In this document: piece after piece, positions 16,107 through 25,174 of the stretch
How positions within the stretch are numbered: position 1 is the stretch's first letter
How the letters are laid out: every line of letters begins with the position of its first letter
NCBI RefSeq assembly: GCF_900106835.1
Contig: NZ_FNNR01000015.1
Coordinates: forward strand, 1 to 64,000
Source: Arthrobacter sp. cf158
GTDB lineage: Bacteria > Actinomycetota > Actinomycetes > Actinomycetales > Micrococcaceae
Length of the DNA stretch: 64,000 nucleotides
Reading direction: 5' to 3'
Notes under the pieces: generated by a model
Database searches by the model: none
The model's input: only the letters and a program-made list of their open reading frames with translations
Told to the model about the DNA's origin: nothing
Program-made: the position numbers and the translations under genes

Positions 16107-16144
16107 CTACTACATGTAGTGGTAACCACCCGTATATGTAGTGG
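16107..16144 (-). promoter_or_regulatory. Tandem NrdR-box-like sites
   Basis: Two sites centred 22 bp apart (two helical turns). Site 1 contains the perfect palindrome ACTACATGTAGT at 16109-16120; site 2 (16129-16144) shares TATGTAGTGG. Each matches about 11 of 16 positions of the NrdR consensus ACACWATATATWGTGT. They sit upstream of nrdR; NrdR binding is inferred. Confidence 0.65.
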
Positions 16145-16153
16145 TTGAGCCTG

Positions 16154-17512
16154 CTAGGCGAACCGGATTCGAACCGCATCTCCGTGCCCGGGAAGGTCTT
16201 CCGCGCCGGACAGGCTCACGATGTGCCCACTGACCTGTTCAAGTGCAGCACGGTTGTAGTTGATGACCTGAACCGCACGCAGGAAGGTGGTGACGTTCAA
16301 GCCTGAGGAGAATGCAGCCGTGCCGCTGGTGGGCAGGACGTGGTTGGATCCGGCGCAGTAGTCTCCCAGGCTGACGGGGCTGTAGTCGCCCACGAAGATC
16401 GCTCCTGCATTGCGGATTCGCGACGCAACTGCCGTTGCGTCAGCCGTCATGATTTCAAGGTGCTCGGCTGCATAGGCGTTGCAGACGGCGATGCCCTGTT
16501 CGAGGTCGTCCACCAGGACCACCCCGGACTGTGGACCGGACAAGGCCTCAAGAACCCTGGCGCTGTGCTTGGTCGCGCTGGCTTGCCGTGCGAGTTCCAC
16601 CACGACGGCGTCGGCCAGGTCTACGGAGTCCGTTACCAGGACAGATGCTGCTTTGGGATCATGTTCGGCCTGGCTGATGAGGTCGGCCGCCACAAGCGGC
16701 GCCTGCGCGGTGGAGTCGGCCAGGATGGCGATCTCGGTGGTGCCGGCCTCGGAATCGATGCCCACGACGCCCTTGACAAGCCTCTTCGCGGTTGCCACGA
16801 AGATGTTGCCCGGACCAGTCACAACATCCACAGGCTCGATCGGCAGCTCACCGCCGGACCCAGGGATGCCATAGGCGAACGACACAATCGCCTGTGCACC
16901 ACCGATGGCATAGACCTCATCGATACCCAGGAGCTTGGCAGCCGCGAGGATGGTGGGGTGCGGAAGACCGCCGAAGTCCTTCTGTGGCGGGGACGCCAAC
17001 GCGATGGATTCGACACCGGCAGCAACGGCCGGCACTACGTTCATGATCACCGAAGATGCCAATGGGGCGAGGCCCCCGGGAACGTAGAGCCCCACACGTC
17101 CCACTGGGATCCAATTCTGGCTGACGACAGCGCCGTCGGCCAGCGATACGTCCAGATCAGCCGGGCGCTGCCTGTCCGCAAACTGCCGTGCCCGACTGAT
17201 TGATTCCTCCAGAGCCACACGAACCTTTGGGTCAAGGCCGTCCAACGCCTGGGTCAGTGCTTCGGCCGGGACACGTGGGTGCGACTGTTCTACACCGTCA
17301 AACTTCTTCGCAAGCTCGCTGAGGGCAGCAAAGCCCTGGCCCCGGACTGCAGAAATGATGTCCTGGACCTTCTGCTCTGCGTCCGCCATGGTCTGATGCC
17401 GTGCCCTGGGGACGGCAGCACGAAGTTCCGCCAAGGAAAGGTGGCGGCCCCGGAAGTCGATGCTCCGGAAGTTAAGGGCGGCGGGGGCGGAAGTATCCGA
17501 GGAAGTGGTCAC
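16154..17512 (-). CDS. hisD: Histidinol dehydrogenase
   Basis: Zinc- and NAD-dependent enzyme that oxidises L-histidinol to L-histidine, the last step of histidine synthesis. 452 residues, usual length plus a short N-terminal extension. Family motifs: YVPGGLAPLASSVIMNVVPA, GGAQAIVSFAYGIPG, VDVVTGPGNIFVATAKR, then IGIDSEAGTTEIAILAD and SQAEHDPKAAS with the zinc-ligand Gln/His pair, and YAAEHLEI. The GTG start lies 4 nt after the stop of the upstream membrane gene, so translation is probably coupled. Other his genes are not in the window. Confidence 0.97.
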   Translation of the reverse strand: MTTSSDTSAPAALNFRSIDFRGRHLSLAELRAAVPRARHQTMADAEQKVQDIISAVRGQGFAALSELAKKFDGVEQSHPRVPAEALTQALDGLDPKVRVALEESISRARQFADRQRPADLDVSLADGAVVSQNWIPVGRVGLYVPGGLAPLASSVIMNVVPAVAAGVESIALASPPQKDFGGLPHPTILAAAKLLGIDEVYAIGGAQAIVSFAYGIPGSGGELPIEPVDVVTGPGNIFVATAKRLVKGVVGIDSEAGTTEIAILADSTAQAPLVAADLISQAEHDPKAASVLVTDSVDLADAVVVELARQASATKHSARVLEALSGPQSGVVLVDDLEQGIAVCNAYAAEHLEIMTADATAVASRIRNAGAIFVGDYSPVSLGDYCAGSNHVLPTSGTAAFSSGLNVTTFLRAVQVINYNRAALEQVSGHIVSLSGAEDLPGHGDAVRIRFA

Positions 17513-17516
17513 CCAG

Positions 17517-18050
17517 CTATTTTACGGGCTTCTTTGACAGAACCCCGAACAGCGCCAGGATGAACGTGACAAAGGCAGTGGCGCCCGGCCAGAGCACCAG
17601 CACGGCAAACGAGCGGAGGGTAAATCCGTATCCGGCCCCGAGGGCCGGGTCCGGAGCAGGACCCCACCATTGAGCGGCGAGCAAACCCACAAGCCATGCG
17701 ATGGCGGCCCCTGCCGCACCGCCAATGAGTGCGAACGTCAAGCGGCGCGTTGCATCAGTGCCCTGCAGCTTTCCGTCCAGCGTAAGGCCCGTGGCGCAGC
17801 CCGAGACGAGCATCAGAGCCCCGAGGACAAGGTCGCGCGGCAGCCAGGACGCAGGATTGTTCGGGTCGGCCAGTTCCGGGTTCCCCGAGACCAGGTTGAG
17901 CCCGCCCGGAGCAAGCAGCCACCAAAGCAGGCCAAGAACAATCCCGGAGGCTGCAGGAACCGCCAGCCAGAGGGCACCCCTGGAACGCTTGGACAATGGG
18001 GCCGCAGCCGGTTCAGCAGGAGCAGTAAGGTGCACGATGGGCTCGGTCAT
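17517..18050 (-). CDS. Four-helix membrane protein, unknown function
   Basis: 177-residue integral membrane protein with four hydrophobic segments at about 28-46, 73-92, 104-126 and 147-168 and an Ala-rich cytosolic N-terminus. No enzyme motif is recognised. The ATG at 18050 is preferred to a GTG three codons upstream because TAATGT (18058-18063) lies 7 nt before it, a leaderless layout. It is coupled to hisD by a 4-nt gap, but a role in histidine metabolism does not follow from its sequence. Confidence 0.82.
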   Translation of the reverse strand: MTEPIVHLTAPAEPAAAPLSKRSRGALWLAVPAASGIVLGLLWWLLAPGGLNLVSGNPELADPNNPASWLPRDLVLGALMLVSGCATGLTLDGKLQGTDATRRLTFALIGGAAGAAIAWLVGLLAAQWWGPAPDPALGAGYGFTLRSFAVLVLWPGATAFVTFILALFGVLSKKPVK

Positions 18051-18162
18051 GGAACTCACATTAACAAAGGTTCATGCAGGCTCAACAAAATGAGGGGCGG
18101 CGGCGCGGGAGGAATACCCTGAGGGGAAGAGGAAAGCCCCCAAATCCAGGAGAATTACGCAC

Positions 18163-18663
18163 GTGGCAAGCGAACTACCCGGCTTCGAGCAGACTTTCAA
18201 GGAGATGTTCCGCAGGCATGCCGCCGGGGTGGCCATCATCACTGCCAACCTGAACGGCAAACCGTTCGGCTTCACAGCTACGTCCGTGGCTTCGTTGTCG
18301 GCCGAGCCGCCTCGATTCACGTTCAACATGGCCAGGAGTTCCAGCTCGTGGCCGGCAGTGGCCAACGCCGAGTACATCGGAGTCCATATGCTGGGACTCG
18401 AGAACCAGGCTCTCGCCAATCGCTTCGCCCGAACCCGCGACAGGTTCGAAGGGGACCATTGGGAGCCCGGGCCTTACGACGTTCCGATCCTCAAGGACGT
18501 CAGCGGCTGGCTCGTGGGCAAAATCCAGATGCGGTTGTCGTTTGAGAACAACGCCGTAGTGGTGGTGGAGGTCGTCGCGGGCCAGGTTGGCGAGGACGGC
18601 GCTCCCCTGCTCTACCACAGCGGCGGTTACAGCCAACCGGCACCGCTCGACTACGAGATCTGA
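18163..18663 (+). CDS. Flavin reductase-like domain protein
   Basis: 166-residue FMN-binding split-barrel protein of the flavin reductase (HpaC/DIM6) family, which supplies reduced flavin to monooxygenases or acts as an NAD(P)H:flavin oxidoreductase. Family features: FRRHAAGVAIITA, KPFGFTATSVASLSAEPPRFTFN, the Ser-rich loop SSSSW, GVHMLGLENQALANRFA, DRFEGDHW and a C-terminal LLYHSGGY. The GTG start has AGGAG 10 nt upstream. No partner monooxygenase is adjacent. Convergent with dnaE. Confidence 0.9.
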   Translation: MASELPGFEQTFKEMFRRHAAGVAIITANLNGKPFGFTATSVASLSAEPPRFTFNMARSSSSWPAVANAEYIGVHMLGLENQALANRFARTRDRFEGDHWEPGPYDVPILKDVSGWLVGKIQMRLSFENNAVVVVEVVAGQVGEDGAPLLYHSGGYSQPAPLDYEI

Positions 18664-18682
18664 CCGGGCGGCGGCCGGCCCG

Positions 18683-21600
18683 CTAATTATCCAGGCAGGC
18701 CGGCCCCAGCAGCACCTTGAGGTCGCCGAACAGCGATGGGCTGGGGTTCACCCGCATGTGTACGGGCAGCCCCATGACTTCCACCTTGGTATCGCCCATC
18801 AGCTTCAGCCGGACCTCTGAGTTTCCACGGTGGGTCCGTAGAACATCCCGCAGGTCCGTCACTACGGCCTCCGTAGCCTTGAATGTGGGAATGGTGATCA
18901 CCACCGGACCGTTGACGCTTTCGCTCAGGTCCGGCACGGAGAGTTCCATGCAGTTCAGCGTCACGGCGCCGTCGTCCCGCCGCTGCAACCTTCCTTTGAC
19001 CACCACAATCAGGTCTTCAGCCAGGACAGACGCGATTGGCCCGTACACCTGCCCGAAGAACATGACTTCCATGGAAGCACCCAGGTCCTCGATCTCCGCC
19101 CGGGCATAGGCGTTTCCACTGGCCTTTGCGATCCTGCGGCTCAGCGAGGTGATCATGCCGGCAATGGTGACAATCGCGCCGTCGTGCGGTCCGTCCTCGG
19201 CGATGATCGACGTAATGGACTGTTCGGCGTGCTGGCTGAGGACGCCCTCCAGCCCCTGAAGGGGATGGTCTGACACGTAAAGGCCCAGCATGTCCCGTTC
19301 GAAGGATAGTTTGTCCTTCTTCTCCCATTCCGGCAGGTCCGGAATTTCAGTGGTCAGCGACGCCTCCGGCTCTTGGTCTTCGAATCCCGCGAAGAGATCG
19401 AACTGACCGATGGCCTCGTTGCGCTTCAGGGTAATGACGGAGTCGATTGCTTCTTCGTGGATCATCGCAAGCGCACGTCGGTGGTGGCCAAGGGAGTCGA
19501 ACGCGCCTGCTTTGATCAAGGATTCTATGGTGCGCTTGTTGCACACCACCGCTGGCACCTTCAGAAGGAAATCCTTGAAAGAGGTGTAGCTGCCCTCTGT
19601 GGTCCGGGCAGAGACCATTGCATCCACCACGTTGACGCCGACGTTGCGGATGGCACCCATGCCAAAGCGGATGTCCGTTCCCACTGGGGTGAAGTTCAGC
19701 GAGGACTCGTTGACATCCGGTGGAAGAACCGTAATGCCCATGCGGCGGCACTCGTTGAGGTAGATGGCGGATTTGTCTTTGTCATCACCCACGGAGGTGA
19801 GCAGGGCAGCCATGTACTCCGGCGCGTAGTGCGCCTTCAAATAGGCGGTCCAATAGGAGATGACCCCATAGGCCGCCGAGTGCGCTTTGTTGAAGGCGTA
19901 GTCGGAGAACGGGAGCAGGATGTCCCAGAGGGTCTTAACCGCTGCCATGGAGTAGCCGTTGTCCTGCATACCCTGTGAGAATCCCGCGAACTGCTTGTCC
20001 AGCTCGGACTTCTTTTTCTTGCCCATCGCGCGGCGGAGGATGTCTGCCTGTCCGAGCGAGTAGCCTGCCAGCTTCTGCGCTACGGCCATCACCTGTTCCT
20101 GGTACACGATCAGGCCAAAGGTTCCGCCAAGGATTTCCTTGAGAGGCTCTTCGAGCTCCGGGTGGATCGGAATGACCTCCTGGATCCCGTTCTTGCGCAA
20201 GGCGTAATCGGTGTGGGCGTTGGCACCCATGGGGCCGGGCCGGTAAAGAGCCAACACGGCGGAGATGTCTTCGAAGTTGTCAGGCTTCATCAGCTTGAGC
20301 AGCGACCGCATGGGTCCGCCGTCGAGCTGGAACACACCCAAGGTATCGCCGCGTGCCAGAAGCTCATAGGATGCGGCGTCGTCCAGTTCAAGGTTTTCCA
20401 GGTCCAGGTCAACGTCGCGGTTCATTTTGATGTTTTCCAGGGCGTCCGAAATAATCGTCAGGTTTCGGAGGCCCAGGAAGTCCATCTTGATCAGCCCGAG
20501 ACCTTCGGACGTGGGGTAATCGAACTGCGTGATGACCTGGCCGTCCTGGAAACGGCGCATGATCGGAATGACGTCAATGATGGGGTCCGAGGACATGATG
20601 ACACCGGCAGCATGGACACCCCACTGCCTCTTCAGGCCCTCGATGCCCAGCGCTGTCTCGAAGACCTTGGCAGCCTCGGGGTCCGTGGCGATGAGCTGGC
20701 GGAAATCTCCGGCCTCGCTGTAGCGCTTGGACTCGGGGTTCTGGATGTCCGCAAGCGGAATATCCTTGGCCATGACAGCAGGGGGAAGGGCTTTTGTGAG
20801 CTGCTCACCCATGCTGAACGGATAGCCCAACACGCGGGACGAGTCCTTCAGCGCCTGCTTGGTCTTGATGGTGCCGTAGGTAACGATCATGGCCACGCGC
20901 TCGTCACCATACTTCTTGGTGACGTAGTCAATCACTTCGGATCGGCGACGATCATCGAAGTCGACGTCGAAGTCGGGCATGGACACGCGGTCCGGGTTCA
21001 GGAAGCGTTCAAAGATCAGGCCGTGCTGCAGGGGGTCGAGGTCAGTAATGCGCATGGCGTAGGCAACCATGGAGCCTGCACCGGAACCACGTCCGGGACC
21101 CACCCGGATGCCGTTGTTCTTGGCCCAGTTGATGAAGTCGGCAACCACCAGGAAGTATCCGGGGAATCCCATGGAGGTAATGACGCCGAGCTCGTAGTCC
21201 GCCTGTTTGCGGACCTTGTCCGGAATGCCCTGAGGGTAACGGTACTTGAGTCCCGTATCCACTTCCTTGACCAACCACGAGGTTTCGTCCTCCCCCGGAG
21301 GGCAAGGGAAGCGGGGCATGTAGTTGGCCCCGGTATTGAAGGAGACTTCACAGCGCTCGGCAATGAGCAGGGTGTTGTCGCAGGCATCCGGATGATCGCG
21401 GAACAGTTCACGCATTTCCTGCGGTGACTTCAAGTAATAACCGCTGCCTGAGAAGGCGAAGCGGGACCCGCCATTGTCGTACGTCGGCTCGAGCAGGGTG
21501 GACCCGGACTGAATGGCCAGCAGAGCCTCGTGCGCCTTGGCATCGTGTTCATGCGTGTAGTGGAGGTCGTTGGTGGCCACCAGCGGGAGGTTCAGCTCCT

Positions 21601-22243
21601 TGGCCAAGCGAAGGAGGTCACCTGTGACGCGTCGTTCGATGTCCAGGCCATGGTCCATCAACTCGCAGAAGTAGTTCTCCGCACCAAAAATGTCACGAAA
21701 TTCTGCGGCGGCCTCGACGGCCTCACGATACTGCCCGAGTCGCAGCTTCGTCTGGACTTCCCCTGAAGGGCAACCCGTGGTGGCAATCAGGCCTTCTGAA
21801 TATGTGTTCAGCAGTTCGCGGTCCAGCCTGGGCCACTTACCAAAAACTGAGTCCAGGGAAGCAATGGACGAGGCCCTGAACAGGTTCCGCATGCCCACGT
21901 TGTTGTAGCTCAGGAGCGTCATGTGCGTGTACGAACCACCACCGGAGACGTCGTCCTTGCGTTGGCTTTCGTCACCCCAGCGGACACGCTCTTTATCGCC
22001 GCGGGCCGTCCCGGGAGTTACATAGGCTTCAACGCCAATGATCGGCTTAATGCCCTTGTCCGTTGCCTTGCGCCAGAAATCAAAAGCACCGAAGAGGTAG
22101 CCGTGGTCAGTGGTGGCCAAGGCCGGCATCCCCAGCCGTTCAGTTTCATCAAACAGTTCGCCCAAGCGGGCCGCTCCATCCAGCATGGAGTACTCGGTAT
22201 GGGTGTGCAGGTGGACGAACGAATCATTGCTGGAAGTCACCAC
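18683..22243 (-). CDS. dnaE: DNA polymerase III alpha subunit
   Basis: Replicative polymerase catalytic subunit (DnaE1 type). 1186 residues. The N-terminal PHP domain begins FVHLHTHTEYSMLDGAARL and includes TTDHGYLFGAFDF. The palm active-site aspartates are in MPDFDVDFDDRRRSEVIDYV (about 420-440). A helix-hairpin-helix region follows, and an OB-fold near 1000-1100 (VTIAGMITSLSRRIAKASGN). TAGACT at 22247-22252 lies 6 nt before the second GTG codon (22240), so initiation may be leaderless at residue 2. It is the last gene of a minus-strand series lspA-rluD-dnaE. Confidence 0.98.
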   Translation of the reverse strand: MVTSSNDSFVHLHTHTEYSMLDGAARLGELFDETERLGMPALATTDHGYLFGAFDFWRKATDKGIKPIIGVEAYVTPGTARGDKERVRWGDESQRKDDVSGGGSYTHMTLLSYNNVGMRNLFRASSIASLDSVFGKWPRLDRELLNTYSEGLIATTGCPSGEVQTKLRLGQYREAVEAAAEFRDIFGAENYFCELMDHGLDIERRVTGDLLRLAKELNLPLVATNDLHYTHEHDAKAHEALLAIQSGSTLLEPTYDNGGSRFAFSGSGYYLKSPQEMRELFRDHPDACDNTLLIAERCEVSFNTGANYMPRFPCPPGEDETSWLVKEVDTGLKYRYPQGIPDKVRKQADYELGVITSMGFPGYFLVVADFINWAKNNGIRVGPGRGSGAGSMVAYAMRITDLDPLQHGLIFERFLNPDRVSMPDFDVDFDDRRRSEVIDYVTKKYGDERVAMIVTYGTIKTKQALKDSSRVLGYPFSMGEQLTKALPPAVMAKDIPLADIQNPESKRYSEAGDFRQLIATDPEAAKVFETALGIEGLKRQWGVHAAGVIMSSDPIIDVIPIMRRFQDGQVITQFDYPTSEGLGLIKMDFLGLRNLTIISDALENIKMNRDVDLDLENLELDDAASYELLARGDTLGVFQLDGGPMRSLLKLMKPDNFEDISAVLALYRPGPMGANAHTDYALRKNGIQEVIPIHPELEEPLKEILGGTFGLIVYQEQVMAVAQKLAGYSLGQADILRRAMGKKKKSELDKQFAGFSQGMQDNGYSMAAVKTLWDILLPFSDYAFNKAHSAAYGVISYWTAYLKAHYAPEYMAALLTSVGDDKDKSAIYLNECRRMGITVLPPDVNESSLNFTPVGTDIRFGMGAIRNVGVNVVDAMVSARTTEGSYTSFKDFLLKVPAVVCNKRTIESLIKAGAFDSLGHHRRALAMIHEEAIDSVITLKRNEAIGQFDLFAGFEDQEPEASLTTEIPDLPEWEKKDKLSFERDMLGLYVSDHPLQGLEGVLSQHAEQSITSIIAEDGPHDGAIVTIAGMITSLSRRIAKASGNAYARAEIEDLGASMEVMFFGQVYGPIASVLAEDLIVVVKGRLQRRDDGAVTLNCMELSVPDLSESVNGPVVITIPTFKATEAVVTDLRDVLRTHRGNSEVRLKLMGDTKVEVMGLPVHMRVNPSPSLFGDLKVLLGPACLDN

Positions 22244-22299
22244 GACAGTCTACCGTCCGGTTCCGACAGAATCAGGAACAGCTGACGGAGAAGGCCCGC

Positions 22300-23226
22300 T
22301 TAGGCTGAGCCGGTGGCAAGCAGGTCCAGCGCGTATTGGAGGTCCGCCGGATACTCACTGGCGACTTCCACCCACTCCCCCGTCCGCGGGTGCGTGAACC
22401 CAAGCTTCCGGGCGTGAAGCCACTGCCGGGTAAGCCCCAGGGTTGCGGCAAGACGAGGGTCCGCCCCGTAGGTGAGATCTCCGGCACAGGGGTGCCGCAG
22501 CGCTGAAAAGTGGACGCGGATCTGGTGCGTACGGCCCGTTTCCAGGTGCACTTCAACCAGGGTTGCCTTGCCAAATGCTTCCAGGACCTCATAGTGGGTC
22601 ACGGACGGCCGCCCGTCCTCAATCACGGCGAAACGCCAGTCATGGCCGGGATGGCGCCCGATCGGCGCGTCAATGGTGCCCTCGAGTGGATCAGGAAGCC
22701 CCTGAACCACAGCGTGGTAGACCTTCTCCACCGTGCGCTCCTTGAAGGCGCGTTTCAGAACCGTGTAGGCATGCTCTGTCTTGGCCACCACCATGACCCC
22801 GGATGTGCCCACATCGAGCCTGTGGACGATTCCCGCCCGCTCCGGGGCTCCCGATGTCGAAATCCGGTAACCGGCCCCGGCGAGACCGCCCACCACAGTT
22901 GGTCCCACCCACCCCGGGGAGGGATGCGCGGCCACACCCACCGGCTTGTCGATGACAACGAATTCCTCGTCATCCAGCAGGATTTTCAGGCCTTCCACAA
23001 CTTCCTCCACGACTTCCAAGGGGTCCGGCCGTTCGGGAACGGTCACGTCCAGTACGGCGCCGGCGGCAAGCTTTGCAGACTTGCCCAGCCGCACGCCGCC
23101 AACCGTGACATTTCCTTCGGCAATCAACAACGCCGCCGCTGACCTGGAAATGTCCAGCAGCTGCGCCAACCCGGCGTCGGCCCTCATGCCTGCCATGTCC
23201 TCGGGTACCGCCACGGGGTTACTCAC
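22300..23226 (-). CDS. rluD: Pseudouridine synthase RluD family
   Basis: Isomerises uridines to pseudouridine in 23S rRNA. 308 residues from the GTG at 23226, which overlaps the lspA stop by 8 bp and has GGGGGAG upstream; the longer open frame inside lspA is rejected. An S4 RNA-binding domain covers about 10-75 (MRADAGLAQLLDISRSAAALLI). The catalytic Asp is in GIVHRLDVGTSGVMVVAKT. C-terminal family blocks RTHQIRVHFSALRHPCAGD and WLHARKLGFTHPRTGEW are present. The exact rRNA positions cannot be told. Confidence 0.94.
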   Translation of the reverse strand: MSNPVAVPEDMAGMRADAGLAQLLDISRSAAALLIAEGNVTVGGVRLGKSAKLAAGAVLDVTVPERPDPLEVVEEVVEGLKILLDDEEFVVIDKPVGVAAHPSPGWVGPTVVGGLAGAGYRISTSGAPERAGIVHRLDVGTSGVMVVAKTEHAYTVLKRAFKERTVEKVYHAVVQGLPDPLEGTIDAPIGRHPGHDWRFAVIEDGRPSVTHYEVLEAFGKATLVEVHLETGRTHQIRVHFSALRHPCAGDLTYGADPRLAATLGLTRQWLHARKLGFTHPRTGEWVEVASEYPADLQYALDLLATGSA

Positions 23227-23827
23227 CGGCTGTCTCCCCCGTGGAACCGCCGGCGGACTTGGCATCATTGGCCGGCTTAGGGGCGGGAACGTGCCGCTTC
23301 CCGTCCATGCCAATACCGCGCAATGTCAGCAGGCAGATAATAACGACGCCGGACACCACTGCAGAGTCTGCAATGTTGAAGATGGCGAAATTGGGCAATT
23401 GGATAAAGTCCACGACGTGCCCCATGGCGAACGACGGCTCCCGGAACAAGCGATCTGTGAGGTTACCCAGCGCTCCTCCCAACAACAGCCCGAGTGACAG
23501 GGCCCACCAAGCCGAGCCCAAGCGGCGCAGCTGAAACAGGATTGCGACCGAAACAGCAGCCATGACAATCGTGAAGATCCACGTCACATTCTCGCCAATG
23601 GAGAAAGCTGCCCCTGAGTTCCGGATGTAGTACCAGTGCAGCAGCGGCGGCAAGACGGGAATCCGCTCGCCTTCCGTCATGGTGCTGGTCACCCAGAGCT
23701 TGGTGAGCTGGTCAAAGGTGTAAGCGAACACGGCGAAGCCGGCAAAGAGCCAGATCATGGCCGGACGCCACTTGCGGCGCGCGGTGGGCGCCGGCTGTGA
23801 GGCGTTATCGGTGAAGTCGTCGGTCAT
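23219..23827 (-). CDS. lspA: Lipoprotein signal peptidase (signal peptidase II)
   Basis: Aspartic protease that cleaves prolipoprotein signal peptides in the plasma membrane. 202 residues, four transmembrane segments, and a charged N-terminus and Lys-rich C-tail longer than in E. coli. Family motifs: FDQLTKLWVTST, RNSGAAFSIGE, GALGNLTDRLFR (first catalytic Asp) and FAIFNIADSAVVSGV (second). Translation is coupled to rluD. A client in the window is the lipoprotein at 45888-46454. Confidence 0.96.
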   Translation of the reverse strand: MTDDFTDNASQPAPTARRKWRPAMIWLFAGFAVFAYTFDQLTKLWVTSTMTEGERIPVLPPLLHWYYIRNSGAAFSIGENVTWIFTIVMAAVSVAILFQLRRLGSAWWALSLGLLLGGALGNLTDRLFREPSFAMGHVVDFIQLPNFAIFNIADSAVVSGVVIICLLTLRGIGMDGKRHVPAPKPANDAKSAGGSTGETAGE

Positions 23828-23877
23828 AGTGCTTTCATTCGGGAAGCGAGGCGGGGCGCTGTCACGGTGTTAACAGC

Positions 23878-23915
23878 AAAAGCCGGCGGCCGAGGAGTCC
23901 TCAGCCACCGGCTTT
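23878..23915 (-). terminator. divIVA terminator
   Basis: Imperfect 18-bp GC-rich stem with a small loop, followed on the minus strand by TTTT; closes the dcw transcript before lspA. Confidence 0.85.
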
Positions 23916-23926
23916 CAGAATACTTG

Positions 23927-24625
23927 CTAAACGTCGGCCGTTGCTTCGCCAACCTCAGGGGCAGCGACGGAACCACGGGCGTCGAGGTCGCGCAGCTGGC
24001 CTTCGATGTAGGCCTTCAGACGCGAGCGGTAGTCACGCTCAAAGCCGCGCAGCTGCTCCACCTTGCGCTCCAGAACGGAACGCTGCTGCTCAAGGGCGCC
24101 AAGGATCTTGCGGGACTTTTCCTGGGCGTCGTTGACGAGGCTGGAGGCCTCGATCTGAGCCTCGGCAATGATCTTTTCCTTCTGCTGCGCACCGTCGGAT
24201 ACGTGCTTGTCGTGCATCTGCTGGGCCATGGCCAGCAGGCCTGCAGCAGATTCAGCCGAAGGAGTGACACCGTTGTTGGCGGCGGGAGCCTTGGCGGCAG
24301 CTGCAGCGGCGGCAGCCTGCTCAGCTTCCTTCTTCTTGGCGGCTTCGGCAGCCTTGGCCTCAGCTTCTGCCTTGGCTTCAGCTTCCTTGTCGACCTTCAC
24401 GGGTGCGGGAACCTTTTCAACGACTGGAGCCGCAGCGGTAGCAGCAGGCACAGCCGAACCGGCTTCGCCGAGCTTCTTGCGAAGCTCGTCATTTTCCTGG
24501 TTCAAGCGGCGCAGTTCCACCACGATCTCGTCGAGGAAGTCATCTACCTCGTCCTGGTCGTAGCCTTCGCGGAACTTGGTCGGCTGAAAGCGCTTGTTGA
24601 CAACGTCTTCTGGCGTCAAAGCCAT
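23927..24625 (-). CDS. divIVA: DivIVA/Wag31 polar growth protein
   Basis: Coiled-coil scaffold that marks the poles and septum and directs peptidoglycan synthesis in actinobacteria. 232 residues. The N-terminal lipid-binding domain is MALTPEDVVNKRFQPTKFREGYDQDEVDDFLDEI..., the first coiled coil runs to about 55, then an Ala/Lys/Glu-rich low-complexity linker (about 60-130), then a second coiled coil to about 215. Residue order matches Wag31. GAGGTGACC provides the ribosome site. A strong-SD 14-codon ORF ends 26 nt upstream. Confidence 0.95.
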   Translation of the reverse strand: MALTPEDVVNKRFQPTKFREGYDQDEVDDFLDEIVVELRRLNQENDELRKKLGEAGSAVPAATAAAPVVEKVPAPVKVDKEAEAKAEAEAKAAEAAKKKEAEQAAAAAAAAKAPAANNGVTPSAESAAGLLAMAQQMHDKHVSDGAQQKEKIIAEAQIEASSLVNDAQEKSRKILGALEQQRSVLERKVEQLRGFERDYRSRLKAYIEGQLRDLDARGSVAAPEVGEATADV

Positions 24626-24651
24626 CTGGTCACCTCGTTGGTCTAGTTAGT

Positions 24652-24696
24652 CAGTAGGCCTTCCGGCCGTTCAAAACTACGGTACCTAAATATCAT
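24652..24696 (-). CDS. Possible 14-codon leader ORF of divIVA
   Basis: Minus-strand ATG preceded by GGAGGA with 5-nt spacing, the best ribosome site in this neighbourhood, encoding MIFRYRSFERPEAY and ending 26 nt before the divIVA start. Just upstream is a perfect 7-bp stem (TCAACAC, loop CATC, 24711-24728). It could be a translated leader or a chance frame; there is no known homologue to support it. Confidence 0.35.
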
Positions 24697-24781
24697 CTGG
24701 TTCCTCCAATTCAACACCATCGTGTTGATTTGGAGAATTTGCGGCCTTTGAACCATCGGTGGCCCAGGTTCCGCGGAGCAG

Positions 24782-25069
24782 CTAGGCCAGGCCGCCGGTC
24801 ACTGACATGCCAATGCTGACGGCAATAATCAGGATCAAAAAGCCCAAATCCAAGGAGATTCCGCCCAGTTGGAGGGGTGGAATCAGTTTGCGGAGCCTCC
24901 GCAGCGGAGGATCCGTTATGGAGTAGACCACATGGGCTGTAACCAACGCCACACCCCTGGGTCGCCACTGTCGGGCGAACATCTGAACCCATTCGAAGAT
25001 GAGTCTAATGATCAGGGCAATGAAGAACAGCAACAACAGAATATAGATAAGGCCGAAAACAATGCCCAC
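24782..25069 (-). CDS. YggT family membrane protein
   Basis: 95-residue YggT-family protein with two hydrophobic segments (about 3-24, VFGLIYILLLLFFIALIIRL, and 70-90) around the amphipathic family core ITDPPLRRLRKLIPPLQLGGISLDLG. It lies between sepF and divIVA, its standard place in Gram-positive dcw clusters, which suggests a role in septal or membrane organisation. The biochemical function is not established. Confidence 0.92.
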   Translation of the reverse strand: MGIVFGLIYILLLLFFIALIIRLIFEWVQMFARQWRPRGVALVTAHVVYSITDPPLRRLRKLIPPLQLGGISLDLGFLILIIAVSIGMSVTGGLA

Positions 25070-25127
25070 GAGTTAGCTCAGATCTCCCACTTGTTCCGGA
25101 ATGCGGATCGGTCCCTACTATTGCAAC

Positions 25128-25163
25128 ACAGATGCCAGGCAGGTTGACCCGCCTGGCATCTGT
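25128..25163 (-). terminator. Hairpin between sepF and yggT
   Basis: Perfect 13-bp stem (25128-25140 with 25151-25163). No U-tract, so it may attenuate rather than end transcription. Confidence 0.55.
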
Positions 25164-25174
25164 AAAGATCGTTG

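Noticed and set aside
20162..21427. 421-codon plus-strand frame
   Set aside because: Antisense of dnaE; no recognisable domain.
24300..24450. Ala/Glu/Lys codon repeats in divIVA as a DNA repeat element
   Set aside because: Low-complexity linker typical of Wag31 proteins, not a mobile or regulatory repeat.
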